DNA of 64,000 bases from Streptomyces sp. ICBB 8177 (GCF_003144095.1 NZ_NSKH01000024.1:389198-453197); one strand, 5' to 3'; counted from the first letter of the stretch, positions 25,646-34,020 are shown. The notes: generated from the sequence alone by a model not told the origin. Translations and numbers: made by a program.

Positions 25646-26995
25646 TCAGCCGCCTTGCAGTGCCGCGGGGGTCCCCTGGCTGCGCGGTTGCTCGGCGACC
25701 ATCTTTCCCCACACGATCATCCGGAACTCACTGGTGAACTCCGGTGTGCAGGTGGTCAGTGTGATGTAGCGGCCCGGCTTGGTGAAGCCCGACCCCGGCG
25801 GCACCGGTTCGATGACGCTCACGTTCGTCGGCGAGGTCTGCGGCAGCGCGCTGGTGATCTGGTACGTGTAGTACATCCCGCGGGTCTCGACCACGACCTT
25901 GTCGCCGGGGACCAGCTTGTTGATGTAACGGAACGGCTCGCCATGGGTGTTGCGGTGGCCGGCCAGCGCGAAGTTGCCGGTCTTCGCCCACGGCATCGCG
26001 GTCTCCTGGGCGCCGTCGTAGTGCCCGACCTCGCCCTTGTCCAGGATCTTGGTCTTGTCCACGCCCTCGGCGATCGGCGCCTTCACGTCCAGCTTGGGGA
26101 TGTAGATGATCGCGAAGACCGTGCCCGAGGGGAACTTGTCCGGCTCGCCCGCGTCGGACGAGGTCTTCGTCTGGTTCCACTGGCTCTGCAGGTGCTTGGT
26201 GGCGCTGCCCGCCGCCGCGTCGGCGAGGACGTTGGTGTACCACAGCTGGTAGACGACGAACAGCAGCATCAACACCCCGATGGTGATGAAGAGTTCACCG
26301 GTGACGCGGGAGGCGACGACGAGCGGGCTCTCCTTGGCGGCACGGGCCGCCCTGCGGGCCTCCAGGCGGGAGGCGGGCCGGGCGGGGGCGTCCTGGGGTG
26401 ATGCGGACGCGGCGGACTCCTCGGCCTGCGACGCGACGGCCGGACGCCTGCGGGCGCCGTGCTTCGCCGCCTTGCGGCGCTCGGCGCGGCCACCGGGCGG
26501 CGGGGTCACGGGAGCCGGCGTCACGGGGGCGGGCGTCGCCGTCGTGGGCGCTTGGTGGGCCGCCGAGGGCGCGGGGTGGGCCGCCGGGGGCGTCGAGTCC
26601 GGTTCGAAGCGCGGGAGTTCGGCGGTCGCGTCGGGGGCGCGTACGGGGCTTTCGAGGGCTGACGCGGCGGCGGGGCCGGGCGCGGGGGGCGCCTGCGGCT
26701 CGGGCGGGCGCGTCCCGTACGTCTCGTACTCGGGCGGGACCGGGCGGACCTGCGGCGGCTGGGCCTGCGGCTGGGTCTGCTGCGGGGCGAACCACGGACT
26801 GCCCTGGGATATCCCGCTGTTGGCGGTCGGCGCGGCAGGGGCGGGCGCGGGGGCGGCCTGGCGTGGTGCCGGGCGGCCGGGGAGCGGGTCGCTGAGCGGA
26901 TCGGCGAGTTGCCCGACCGCGGCCGCGAACTCGGCGGTGTCCTCGTACGACGGCGGACCCGCCGCGCCCTGCGGCTCCGGCCGCACCGCGGTCAC
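25646..26995 (-). CDS. srtE: Class E sortase (2) with long Pro-rich N-terminus
   Basis: About 449 residues from the GTG that overlaps the stop of the amidotransferase gene (GTGA). The first ~230 residues are Pro/Ala/Gln-rich and basic, probably cytoplasmic and unstructured. A membrane helix (ELFITIGVLMLLFVVYQLWY) and a sortase domain with TLTTC (Cys416), AGHRNTHG and RMIVWG follow. Domain and motifs match its neighbour, so the two are likely paralogues. The N-terminal extension is far longer than in the first copy. The gap to the downstream sortase gene is only 32 bp. Confidence 0.92.
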   Translation of the reverse strand: MTAVRPEPQGAAGPPSYEDTAEFAAAVGQLADPLSDPLPGRPAPRQAAPAPAPAAPTANSGISQGSPWFAPQQTQPQAQPPQVRPVPPEYETYGTRPPEPQAPPAPGPAAASALESPVRAPDATAELPRFEPDSTPPAAHPAPSAAHQAPTTATPAPVTPAPVTPPPGGRAERRKAAKHGARRRPAVASQAEESAASASPQDAPARPASRLEARRAARAAKESPLVVASRVTGELFITIGVLMLLFVVYQLWYTNVLADAAAGSATKHLQSQWNQTKTSSDAGEPDKFPSGTVFAIIYIPKLDVKAPIAEGVDKTKILDKGEVGHYDGAQETAMPWAKTGNFALAGHRNTHGEPFRYINKLVPGDKVVVETRGMYYTYQITSALPQTSPTNVSVIEPVPPGSGFTKPGRYITLTTCTPEFTSEFRMIVWGKMVAEQPRSQGTPAALQGG

Positions 26996-27651
26996 GCCGT
27001 GGTCCCGCCGACCACGGGCGCGAGCCCCGCCGATCGTTCGACGGCACCGGTGTCGCCGCAGACGGCGAGCCAGTTGGCCAGCATCCGGTGGCCCCACTCG
27101 GTGAGCACCGACTCGGGGTGGAACTGCACGCCCTCGACCGGCAGGTCGCGGTGTCTCAGCCCCATCACCACACCGTCGCCGGGGCCGGGGCCGGTCCACG
27201 CGGTGACCTCCAACTCCGGCGGCACGGTGGCGGGTTCGACGGCGAGCGAGTGGTAGCGCGTCGCGGTGTACGGCGACGGGAGCCCGGCGAAGACGCCGCT
27301 GCCCGTGTGCGAGACGCGGGAGGTCTTGCCGTGCAGCAGCTCGGGGGCGCGGTCGACCACGCCGCCGTAGGCCACCGCGATCGACTGCAGGCCCAGGCAG
27401 ACGCCGAAGACCGGCACCCCGGCCCCGGCGCAGTGCCGGACCATCTCGACGCAGACCCCGGCCTCCTCGGGGGTGCCGGGCCCGGGCGAGAGCAGCACCC
27501 CGTCGAAGCCGGACGTCGCGTGGTCGAGGGTGACCTCGTCGTTGCGCAGCACCTCGCACTCGGCGCCGAGCTGGTAGAGGTACTGGACCAGGTTGAACAC
27601 GAAGCTGTCGTAGTTGTCGACGACGAGGATCCGTGCGTGCGTCGTACTCAT
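26992..27651 (-). CDS. pabA: Class I glutamine amidotransferase (PabA/TrpG)
   Basis: 219 residues from the ATG at 27651. Triad-type amidotransferase: oxyanion loop SPGPGTPEEAG, nucleophile Cys85 in GVCLGLQ, His178 and Glu180 in QFHPES. It releases ammonia from glutamine for a chorismate-using synthase (aminodeoxychorismate for folate, or anthranilate for tryptophan). Sequence alone does not separate PabA from TrpG. Its partner synthase is not nearby. Oddly it is embedded between a membrane peptide gene (ATGA overlap) and a sortase gene (GTGA overlap), so it is translationally tied to cell-surface genes. Confidence 0.9.
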   Translation of the reverse strand: MSTTHARILVVDNYDSFVFNLVQYLYQLGAECEVLRNDEVTLDHATSGFDGVLLSPGPGTPEEAGVCVEMVRHCAGAGVPVFGVCLGLQSIAVAYGGVVDRAPELLHGKTSRVSHTGSGVFAGLPSPYTATRYHSLAVEPATVPPELEVTAWTGPGPGDGVVMGLRHRDLPVEGVQFHPESVLTEWGHRMLANWLAVCGDTGAVERSAGLAPVVGGTTA

Positions 27652-27824
27652 CAGCCCGCGCTGCCTCCGCCGTTCACGGTCACGTCGTTGAACGGAAGGA
27701 GCGGCTCGGCCCAGGGGAACACCCACTGGAACAGGACGAAGACGATCGCCACGGCGAGTACGAGCGAGATCAGCGCCTTCACCCACACGTTGCCCGGCAG
27801 ATGCCGCCAGATCCAGCCGTACAT
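27651..27824 (-). CDS. Small membrane protein (57 aa)
   Basis: 57 residues from the ATG at 27824, preceded by GGAAGGAAGG. Begins MYGWIWRHLPGNVWVKALIS, then one membrane helix (about 17-37), then an outer-face tail PLLPFNDVTVNGGG. The gene overlaps the amidotransferase start (ATGA). A longer frame exists upstream but lacks a better start. I do not recognise a function; conservation in this position in Streptomyces genomes is what I would expect for this neighbourhood but cannot test here. It could assist the sortases. Confidence 0.75.
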   Translation of the reverse strand: MYGWIWRHLPGNVWVKALISLVLAVAIVFVLFQWVFPWAEPLLPFNDVTVNGGGSAG

Positions 27825-27959
27825 TCGGTGCCTTCCTTCCGGTTCCGCACCAGAGTAAGGGGAGAGAGGGGCCGCGGGTGGGCCACCCGGGCAAAGCTCT
27901 CGGCATCCCTTGACCAACCGGCCGGATTCGCCGCCGGGGCGGCCCGGCGCGGTCCGCCG

Positions 27960-28736
27960 CTAGCCCACGGGCTGCGCGTAGTGCAGCCCCACCGTGCCCG
28001 CGTAGCCCGGCAGGGTCGTCCGCTGGTCCGCGACGGACTTCCAGCCCAGCCCGTACGCGGTCACGTACTGCCGGTAGTTGATGATCGACGGGTCGGCGTC
28101 GAGCGCGCTGCGAAGTCTGTTCTGGTCACCCACAGCGGTGATGACGTAGGGCGGGGAGTAGACGCGGCCCTGGAGGATCAGCGTGTTGCCGACGCAGCGG
28201 ACCGCGCTGGTGGAGATCAGCCGCTGGTCCATCACCTTGATGCCCTGGGCGCCGCCCCGCCACAGCGCGTTGACGACCGCCTGGAGGTCCTGCTGGTGCA
28301 CGACGAGGTCGTCGGGCTGCGGCTCGGGGACGCCGGGGATGCGGGCGGTGGCGTTGGGCGGTGCGTCGTTCAGGGTGACGGTGAGGCCGGGGCCGGTCAG
28401 CGGGGTGAGGCCGGCCGCCTGTTCCAGGGCCTGGGTGCGGCGCTGGTCGGCGGTGCTCTGCCCGCCCTCGCGGTGGGCGAGGCCGTCGACCTGGGAGTGC
28501 AGCGCCGCCAACTGCCGGTCGAGGGCGGCATTCTGCTGGCTCTTGGCCTGGATCAGGTCCGAGGTGCGCTGGAGGGTGGCGTCATCGCGGATGTTGGTGC
28601 CGTGCGAGGTGTCGTAGCTGGTCCAGAAGATCACTCCGGCGAGGGCGAACACCGCGGCGGAGAGTACTTTGGGAAGTACCGAGCGGCGAGCGGGGCGGAC
28701 GGGGCCACCTGCTCGGGTGCCTCCCGGATTGCTCAT
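27960..28736 (-). CDS. DUF881 family membrane-anchored protein
   Basis: 258 residues: short basic N-terminus, one membrane helix (about 22-42, [20 protein letters not shown]), a coiled-coil stretch (about 55-95, [20 protein letters not shown]), then the DUF881 domain with [19 protein letters not shown] and [11 protein letters not shown]. Function is not established; DUF881 proteins are found next to crgA and division genes across actinobacteria, as here (divergent from crgA). It lies 136 bp upstream of the small membrane protein gene on the same strand. Confidence 0.88.
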   Translation of the reverse strand: MSNPGGTRAGGPVRPARRSVLPKVLSAAVFALAGVIFWTSYDTSHGTNIRDDATLQRTSDLIQAKSQQNAALDRQLAALHSQVDGLAHREGGQSTADQRRTQALEQAAGLTPLTGPGLTVTLNDAPPNATARIPGVPEPQPDDLVVHQQDLQAVVNALWRGGAQGIKVMDQRLISTSAVRCVGNTLILQGRVYSPPYVITAVGDQNRLRSALDADPSIINYRQYVTAYGLGWKSVADQRTTLPGYAGTVGLHYAQPVG

Positions 28737-28875
28737 GGGACCCTTATCTCCTTCGCACCCGCGGAAGCACTACGCTAACGGACGCCCGGGGGCGGCGCCG
28801 CCGTGCTCCCGCCCGGCGAACAGACATCAGATTCCGCCCTGCGCGTCCCGCAGCGCATCGACAGGAGAGTCCCTC

Positions 28876-29130
28876 GTGCCGAAGTCACGGATCCGCAAGA
28901 AGGCCGACTTCACCCCGCCGCCCCAGAAGGGCGCCGCGATCAAACTGCACAGCGGGCGCGGCTGGGTGGCCCCCCTGATGCTGGCGCTGTTCCTGATCGG
29001 CCTGGCCTGGATCGTCGTCTTCTACGTGACCACCGGCAGCTACCCGGTCGAGGCGATCGGCAACTGGAACATCGTGATCGGGTTCGGCTTCATCGCGGGC
29101 GGGTTCGTCGTCTCGACGCAGTGGAAGTAG
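28876..29130 (+). CDS. crgA: Cell division protein CrgA
   Basis: 84 residues, GTG start with AGGAGAG 6 bases upstream. Hydrophilic N-terminus ([20 protein letters not shown]), two membrane helices (about 30-51 and 63-82) and an ending STQWK, all typical of CrgA. CrgA binds FtsZ, FtsI and other divisome parts and in Streptomyces delays or blocks septation in aerial hyphae. It is followed by an unusual 576-bp intergenic region holding tandem repeats and DnaA boxes. Confidence 0.95.
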   Translation: MPKSRIRKKADFTPPPQKGAAIKLHSGRGWVAPLMLALFLIGLAWIVVFYVTTGSYPVEAIGNWNIVIGFGFIAGGFVVSTQWK

Positions 29131-29231
29131 CCCACGCGGTGGGAGGGGCCCCGGTACGGGGCGGAACACGGGCCTGAGGCGACCGCTTCGGGCCCGTGGT
29201 GTCGTCATGCCGGGCGGTGGCCGCGTCCGGC

Positions 29232-29384
29232 GCGGTCGCGTGCGGGCCGCGGTCGCATACGGGCCGCAGTCGCGTGCGGGCTGTGGACGCGTGCGCGGCG
29301 GGTTCGCGTGCGCGCTGTGGACGCGTGGGGGCGGCGGTTGCGTGTGCGCTGTGGACGCGTGCGCGGCGGGCTCGCGTGCGCCTC
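29232..29384. repeat. 17-bp tandem repeat array, nine units
   Basis: Nine contiguous 17-bp units begin at 29232, 29249, 29266, 29283, 29300, 29317, 29334, 29351 and 29368. They follow a pattern near GYGGWCGCGTGCGSGCY. Later units alternate in a higher 34-bp period marked by CTGTGGACGCGT at 29281, 29315 and 29349. No unique spacers occur, so it is not a CRISPR. The TGTGGAC core resembles part of a DnaA box. Confidence 0.85.
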
Positions 29385-29462
29385 GTGCGCAGGGGGGCGG
29401 CGTGGCGTCGTCCGCAGGTGACCAGGTCGCGGGCACCCACCCGCGTCAACCTTCCGCCTCGC

Positions 29463-29650
29463 TTGTCCACAGAGTTATCCACAGGGACATCCACAGTGGG
29501 GAAAAGGTCGGAAGATCTGTGGATAACCTCGATGGCGTTGACGCCGGTGTGACCGGTCGTACACGGTGATCTTGCTGGGCAAACAAGGGTTCGGACCGCA
29601 CCCGGCCATGGCCCACACCGTGCACAGGGCCCCGCACGGTCTGTGGATAA
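29463..29650. promoter_or_regulatory. DnaA-box cluster outside oriC
   Basis: Perfect or near-perfect 9-mers: TTGTCCACA (29463-29471), TTATCCACA (29475-29483), ACATCCACA (29487-29495) at 12-bp spacing, and inverted TGTGGATAA at 29518-29526 and 29642-29650. Three boxes in tandem on the same helical face suggest cooperative DnaA binding. The site is about 22 kb from oriC. Clusters of this kind outside oriC are known to bind DnaA in Streptomyces. Confidence 0.75.
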
Positions 29651-29706
29651 GTCGTACGAACCAGGGGGCGGCCTGCCCGGGCAGCGCCGTCCGGGGGAAC
29701 GGGCGG

Positions 29707-30558
29707 TCAGCCGTTGATGCGGACCATGCCCGCGTAGACCACCCCGATGATCACCGCGAGCATGACCACACAGGTCGCCCACTGCACCACGTCCCTGCGC
29801 TCGCGCGGCGCGTGCACCATCCCGTAGCCGACCACCGCGCCGGTGACCAGCCCGCCGATGTGCGCCCGCCAGTCGATGTCGCTCATGGTGAAGGTGAAGA
29901 CCAGGTTGAGCACGATCAGGATGACGATCGGCCGCAGGTCCGCCTTGACCCGCCGCATCAGCACGAAGAGCGCGCCCAGCAGGCCGAAGATCGCGCCGGA
30001 CGCCCCGAGGCCCAGTTCGTTGGAGGGCGCCAGCAGGAACGACAGCGCGCTGCCGCCGAGCCCCGACAGCAGGTAGACCGCCAGGTAGCGCAGACGGCCG
30101 AGCGCGGCCTCGACCGGCGGGCCGATCCACCACAGCGACAGCATGTTCAGCGCGATGTGCGGCACCTGCTGGTGCAGGAAGACCGCGGTCAGCAGCCGGT
30201 ACCACTGGCCGTCGGCGACGCCCACCACCTGGCCCGACGCCGGGTCGTACGCCTTGCCGATCAGCCCGAGGTCGGTGACCAGGGCGTCGCCGTACGCCCG
30301 TACGGCGAGGAAGACGGCCACGTTGAGCCCGATGAGGACCATGGTGACCAGGCGCGGGTTGGTGGCCACCGCGCCGCCGGCGATGGTGCGCGGCCGGACC
30401 CGCGCCTGGGCGCGGCGGGTGTCGGCGACGCACTCGGGGCAGTGGAAGCCGACCGAGGCGCTGACCATGCACTCCGGGCATATCGGCCGGCCGCAGCGGG
30501 AGCAGCGCACACCGGTCTCACGCTCCGGATGCCGGTAGCAGCAGACCGCCTGTTCCAT
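29707..30558 (-). CDS. Rhomboid family intramembrane serine protease
   Basis: 283 residues. The N-terminal ~45 residues form a zinc-finger-like module (CCYRHPERETGVRCSRCG, CPEC and CPEC). A six-helix rhomboid domain follows with His134/Asn138 (PHIALNM), the nucleophile Ser187 (GLGASGAIFG) and His233 (AHIGGLVTG), so it should be active. Rhomboids cleave single-pass membrane proteins within the bilayer; the substrate is unknown, though CrgA, sortases and sortase substrates lie nearby. It follows the cyclophilin gene on the same strand but a strong terminator separates them. Confidence 0.93.
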   Translation of the reverse strand: MEQAVCCYRHPERETGVRCSRCGRPICPECMVSASVGFHCPECVADTRRAQARVRPRTIAGGAVATNPRLVTMVLIGLNVAVFLAVRAYGDALVTDLGLIGKAYDPASGQVVGVADGQWYRLLTAVFLHQQVPHIALNMLSLWWIGPPVEAALGRLRYLAVYLLSGLGGSALSFLLAPSNELGLGASGAIFGLLGALFVLMRRVKADLRPIVILIVLNLVFTFTMSDIDWRAHIGGLVTGAVVGYGMVHAPRERRDVVQWATCVVMLAVIIGVVYAGMVRING

Positions 30559-30620
30559 GGCTCCTCTTCCCCGCGTTCCTCGCGTTCCCCGCGTTGCCTT
30601 GTTTCCCTGTGACGAACGCC

Positions 30621-30649
30621 GCCCCGCCCGTCATACGGACGGGCGGGGC
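30621..30649 (-). terminator. Terminator of the cyclophilin gene
   Basis: Perfect 12-bp stem (30621-30632 with 30638-30649), loop ATACG, 42 bp after the minus-strand stop. Confidence 0.85.
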
Positions 30650-30690
30650 TGTGAAGTTCCCGGGGCAGCCCTTTCGGGTGGCCTCCGGCG

Positions 30691-31218
30691 TCAGCGCTTC
30701 TCGATCTGGACCGACTCGATGACCACGTCGTTGACCGGGCGGTCGGTGCGCGGGTTGGTCTGGGTGGTGGCGATGGCGTCCACGACCTTCTGGCTCTCCG
30801 GGTCGACGACCTCGCCGAAGATGGTGTGCTTGCCGGTCAGCCAGGTGGTCGGCGAGACCGTGATGAAGAACTGCGAGCCGTTGGTGCCCGGGCCGGCGTT
30901 GGCCATCGCCAGCAGGTAGGGCTTGGTGAAGGCCAGCTCCGGGTGGAACTCGTCGGCGAACTTGTAGCCCGGGCCGCCGGTGCCGTTGCCCAGCGGGTCG
31001 CCGCCCTGGATCATGAAGCCCTCGATGACCCGGTGGAAGACCGTGCCGTCGTACAGACGCGCGTTGGTCTTCTGACCGGTGTTCGGGTCGACCCACTCGC
31101 GGGTGCCCTCGGCGAGCTCGACGAAGTTCTTCACGGTCTTCGGGGCGTGGTCCGGCAGGAGGCGGACGACGATCTGACCCTGGTTGGTCTTGAGGGTGGC
31201 GTAGAGCTGCTCGGCCAC
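30691..31218 (-). CDS. ppiA: Peptidyl-prolyl cis-trans isomerase (cyclophilin A type)
   Basis: 175 residues from the GTG at 31218, with GGAAGG upstream. Single cyclophilin domain: FHRVIEGFMIQGGDPLGNGT, NAGPGTNGSQFFITV and LTGKHTIFGEV, holding the catalytic Arg/Phe/Gln set. No signal peptide, so cytoplasmic. It speeds proline isomerisation during protein folding. Longer in-frame readings exist upstream but are not supported by a binding site. It is divergent from the DUF5324 gene. Confidence 0.95.
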   Translation of the reverse strand: MAEQLYATLKTNQGQIVVRLLPDHAPKTVKNFVELAEGTREWVDPNTGQKTNARLYDGTVFHRVIEGFMIQGGDPLGNGTGGPGYKFADEFHPELAFTKPYLLAMANAGPGTNGSQFFITVSPTTWLTGKHTIFGEVVDPESQKVVDAIATTQTNPRTDRPVNDVVIESVQIEKR

Positions 31219-31432
31219 GACGTACCTTCCATAGACTTCACTGACAACCACGAATCCTCGCACGTCCCGGCCCCACTCCGGCGAACCGGTGGCGGCCGCC
31301 CGCGACACCCGCCGTGCCCCGGATGCCCGAGCACGCGTGCCGTACCGAGCGCGAGCAGGCATGATCTCCATGCGGGCGGAAAGGCGAAGAGCCAGTACGC
31401 CACCGTCGTACGCCACCGAGGAGGAGGTTCCC

Positions 31433-32164
31433 GTGACCCGCACAGACAGCGCGCGCCACGCAGCCGCGACGACGAAGGAAAGCGTGCGGCACGCTGCGGA
31501 GGTGGTGGCGCCCTACGTCGGTACGGCGAAGGACACCGCCGCGCACTATGCCGACGAGGCCCGGCGCAGGATCAGTCCCAAGGTCGCGGCAGTCGCGGAC
31601 CAGGCGAAGGACACGGCGCTGGCGCAGTACGACAGCTACCTCGCCCCGCGTGTGGCGCAGGCCAGGGACGCGGTGCCGCCCAAGGTGGCCGCGACCACCG
31701 CGACCGCGGCCCGTCGCACCCGCGCCGCCGCCCAGCAGGCCGCGCAGCAGGCCGCCGACTACACCGCGCCCCGGGTGAACCAGGCGCTGGAGTCCGCGCG
31801 CTCCGCCGCCGAGCCGGTGCGCGACGAAGCCGTCGCCCGGGCCGGCGCCGCGCTGGCCGCGCTGCGCGGGCAGGTGTCGGCCGCCGAGGTCGAGAAGCTG
31901 GTCAGGAAGCACCAGCGGCGCGGCCGGGTGGGCCGGTTCGCCAAGCGGACGCTGGTGCTCGGCGTGCTGGCCGGTGCCGGGTTCGCCGCCTGGCGCTGGT
32001 GGAGCAAGCAGACCAACCCGGACTGGCTGGTCGAGGCGCCGTCCGCGACCGAGCCCGCCGAGGACGAGGCGCGTTCCATGCCCGGCGACGCGGAGCTGGA
32101 CCCGGAGGTGCGCCGCAAGCAGGCCGAGGAGGCCGCGCACCGCGCGGAGGGCGGCGAGGACTGA
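31433..32164 (+). CDS. DUF5324 family protein, helical with one membrane segment
   Basis: 243 residues, GTG start after GAGGAGG. Almost entirely Ala-rich amphipathic helix (TKESVRHAAEVVAPYVGTAK, AARRTRAAAQQAAQQAADYT), reminiscent of apolipoprotein/LEA-like repeats, followed by a basic stretch (RKHQRRGRVGRFAKR) and a membrane helix (about 187-203, TLVLGVLAGAGFAAWRWW) with an acidic C-terminal tail. I recognise it as DUF5324; the function is unknown. The helix could lie along a membrane or DNA. It is transcribed alone toward a convergent MFS gene. Confidence 0.82.
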   Translation: MTRTDSARHAAATTKESVRHAAEVVAPYVGTAKDTAAHYADEARRRISPKVAAVADQAKDTALAQYDSYLAPRVAQARDAVPPKVAATTATAARRTRAAAQQAAQQAADYTAPRVNQALESARSAAEPVRDEAVARAGAALAALRGQVSAAEVEKLVRKHQRRGRVGRFAKRTLVLGVLAGAGFAAWRWWSKQTNPDWLVEAPSATEPAEDEARSMPGDAELDPEVRRKQAEEAAHRAEGGED

Positions 32165-32221
32165 GCCTCGCCTTCCGCGCGCTCTCGCGTACGACGACGT
32201 GGGGTCTCTCGCGTACGACGT

Positions 32222-32299
32222 CGTGGGGTGCGGGACCTACGGGTCTCGCGGCGGGACTCGTAGGTCCCGCACCGGGACCTTCCGGTTCCGCACCCCACG
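32222..32299. terminator. Overlapping alternative hairpins between convergent genes
   Basis: Two competing stems share their left arm. Stem A is 15 bp (32227-32241 with 32259-32273). Stem B is 12 bp (32222-32233 with 32288-32299) and is followed by CCGTTTTT on the plus strand. They exclude each other. The position between two gene ends fits a terminator. Confidence 0.65.
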
Positions 32300-32340
32300 C
32301 CGTTTTTCCGTTCTCGTGCCCGGCGCCGTGCGACGCAGCC

Positions 32341-33978
32341 CTATGACACCGCTCGGGCGGGTGCCCGGCCCGGCTGGTCGCGGGTTCCGGGTCCCCGATC
32401 CTCCGGATCCTCGATGACCGCCGGGACTCCGCGCAGGGTGAACAGCGCCGCGACCGCGCCCAGCAGGAGCACCGCCGCGCCGGCGAGGGTCGTCACGTGG
32501 ACCGCGTGGGTGAACGCCAGCTTCGCGCCCGCCACGAATGCCCGGCCCGCCTGCCCCGGCAGCGCCGCACCGGCCTGCACCCCGCCGCTGACCGACTCCC
32601 GCGCGAGGTGCGCGGCGGAGGCCGGAAGGCGCGCGGGCAGCGCCAGCCCGTCGCGGTAGACGGCGGACAGGACGGAGCCCAGGACCGCGATGCCCAGCGC
32701 GCCGCCGAGTTCCTGCGCGGTCTCCGAGACGGCGGCGGCCGCGCCCGTGCGGTCCCTGGGCGCCGCGGCCATGACGGTGTCCGAGGTGACGGCGATGGTG
32801 AGGATGATCCCGCAGCCGTTGACGACCACGACCGGCAGGAAGTCCCAGTAGTCGGAGTGCGGCGTCATCGTGCCAAGTCCTGCGGTGCTGACCGCCATCA
32901 GGAACAAGCCGATCGCCACCACCCTGGCCCGCCCGATACGCGGCACCAGCACGGCCGCCAGCGGTGCCGCGGCCACGGCGGACAACGGTCCCGGCAGCAG
33001 CGCCAGGCTCGCCACCAGCGGGGACCAGCCGCGCACGGTCTGGAAGTAGAGCGAGAAGGCGAGCGACAGCGTCGAGGACGCGAACATCGTCACCGTCGTC
33101 GAGCCGACCGCGCCGCCGAACGCCGGATTGCGGAAGAGCCGCAGGTCGAGCAGGGGTTCCGTGAGCCGCGTCTGCCGCCGTACGAAGACCGTGAGCGCGG
33201 CCAGTCCGACCGCTCCGGCGATCCAGGCGGAGGTGACGTGGGCCCCGTTCACGCCGAGCGTCTTGATCGCGTAGATCAGCCCCAGCAGTCCGACCACCGA
33301 CAGCGGCACGCTCAGCCGGTCCAGACGGCCCGGCCGGGAATTGCGCGACTCGGGCAGCACGACCGCTCCGACGAGCACCACGAGCGCCATGACGGGGACG
33401 TTGATCAGGAAGACCGATCCCCACCAGAAGTGGTCGAGCAGCAGGCCGCCGACGACCGGCCCGAGCGCGAAACTCGCGGCGCCGGTGCCGCCGCTGATCC
33501 CGATCGCCATGGTGCGTTCCCTCGGATCGGTGAAGGCGTTGCGCACCAGGGAGAGCGTAGAGGGCAGGATCATCGCCCCGGCCGCCCCGAGCAGCACGCG
33601 GGCCGCGATGAGCGTCGCGGCTCCGGGCGCGTAGGCGGTGGCCAGCGACGCGGCACCGAACGCGGTGGCGCCCAGCAGCAGCATCCGCTTGCGCCCGAAG
33701 CGGTCGCCGAGGTTGCCCATCAACACCATCAGGCCGGCCATCGCGAAGCCGTAGCTGTCGGCGATCCACAGCAGTTGGGTGGCGGACGGGTCGAGGGCCC
33801 TGACCAGTGACGGAATGGCGTAGTTCAGCACGCTGTTGTCGATCCCGAGCAGCATGCCGGCGACGCAGCACACGGCCAGCGTGGCCCACCGCGTGCGGGC
33901 GCCCGCACCCGCGCCGCCCTCCGTGCCGGTCGCCGCGCCGCCCGGTCCGTTCGTCTCGCGTGTCTCGTTCGTCGTCAT
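32341..33978 (-). CDS. MFS drug-efflux transporter, DHA2/14-TM type
   Basis: 545 residues from the ATG at 33978. About 14 membrane helices; motif A (GNLGDRFGRKRMLLLG), motif B-like segment (IAARVLLGAAGAMILPSTLS) and DHA2 motif C region (GPVVGGLLLDHFWWGSVFLI) are clear, matching QacA/SmvA/EmrB-type proton-coupled exporters of cationic drugs or natural products. It lies 120 bp downstream of a large SARP regulator on the same strand, behind a 10-bp tandem repeat. I infer that the regulator controls it. The substrate is unknown. A start 13 codons upstream is possible. Confidence 0.9.
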   Translation of the reverse strand: MTTNETRETNGPGGAATGTEGGAGAGARTRWATLAVCCVAGMLLGIDNSVLNYAIPSLVRALDPSATQLLWIADSYGFAMAGLMVLMGNLGDRFGRKRMLLLGATAFGAASLATAYAPGAATLIAARVLLGAAGAMILPSTLSLVRNAFTDPRERTMAIGISGGTGAASFALGPVVGGLLLDHFWWGSVFLINVPVMALVVLVGAVVLPESRNSRPGRLDRLSVPLSVVGLLGLIYAIKTLGVNGAHVTSAWIAGAVGLAALTVFVRRQTRLTEPLLDLRLFRNPAFGGAVGSTTVTMFASSTLSLAFSLYFQTVRGWSPLVASLALLPGPLSAVAAAPLAAVLVPRIGRARVVAIGLFLMAVSTAGLGTMTPHSDYWDFLPVVVVNGCGIILTIAVTSDTVMAAAPRDRTGAAAAVSETAQELGGALGIAVLGSVLSAVYRDGLALPARLPASAAHLARESVSGGVQAGAALPGQAGRAFVAGAKLAFTHAVHVTTLAGAAVLLLGAVAALFTLRGVPAVIEDPEDRGPGTRDQPGRAPARAVS

Positions 33979-34020
33979 GCGGGCCAGCGTGCGAGCCACG
34001 GCTGACCGCGCCCGCACCGC

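Larger units (their letters stand above)
29131..29706. other. crgA-rhomboid intergenic region with repeats and DnaA boxes
   Basis: 576 bp between convergent genes. It has three parts: the end of the crgA transcript, a 17-bp tandem repeat array (29232-29384), and a DnaA-box cluster (29463-29650). Weak open frames cross it, but the 17-bp period is not a multiple of three and no ribosome binding site fits, so I do not call a gene. Confidence 0.7.

Noticed and set aside
29232-29384. CRISPR array
   Set aside because: The units are contiguous with no unique spacers, 17 bp is too short for a CRISPR repeat, and no cas genes are present.
29090-30481. Minus-strand frame of 463 codons over the crgA end, the repeats and the rhomboid gene
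   Set aside because: The rhomboid gene in another frame is certain, and the repeat period of 17 is incompatible with a conserved frame.
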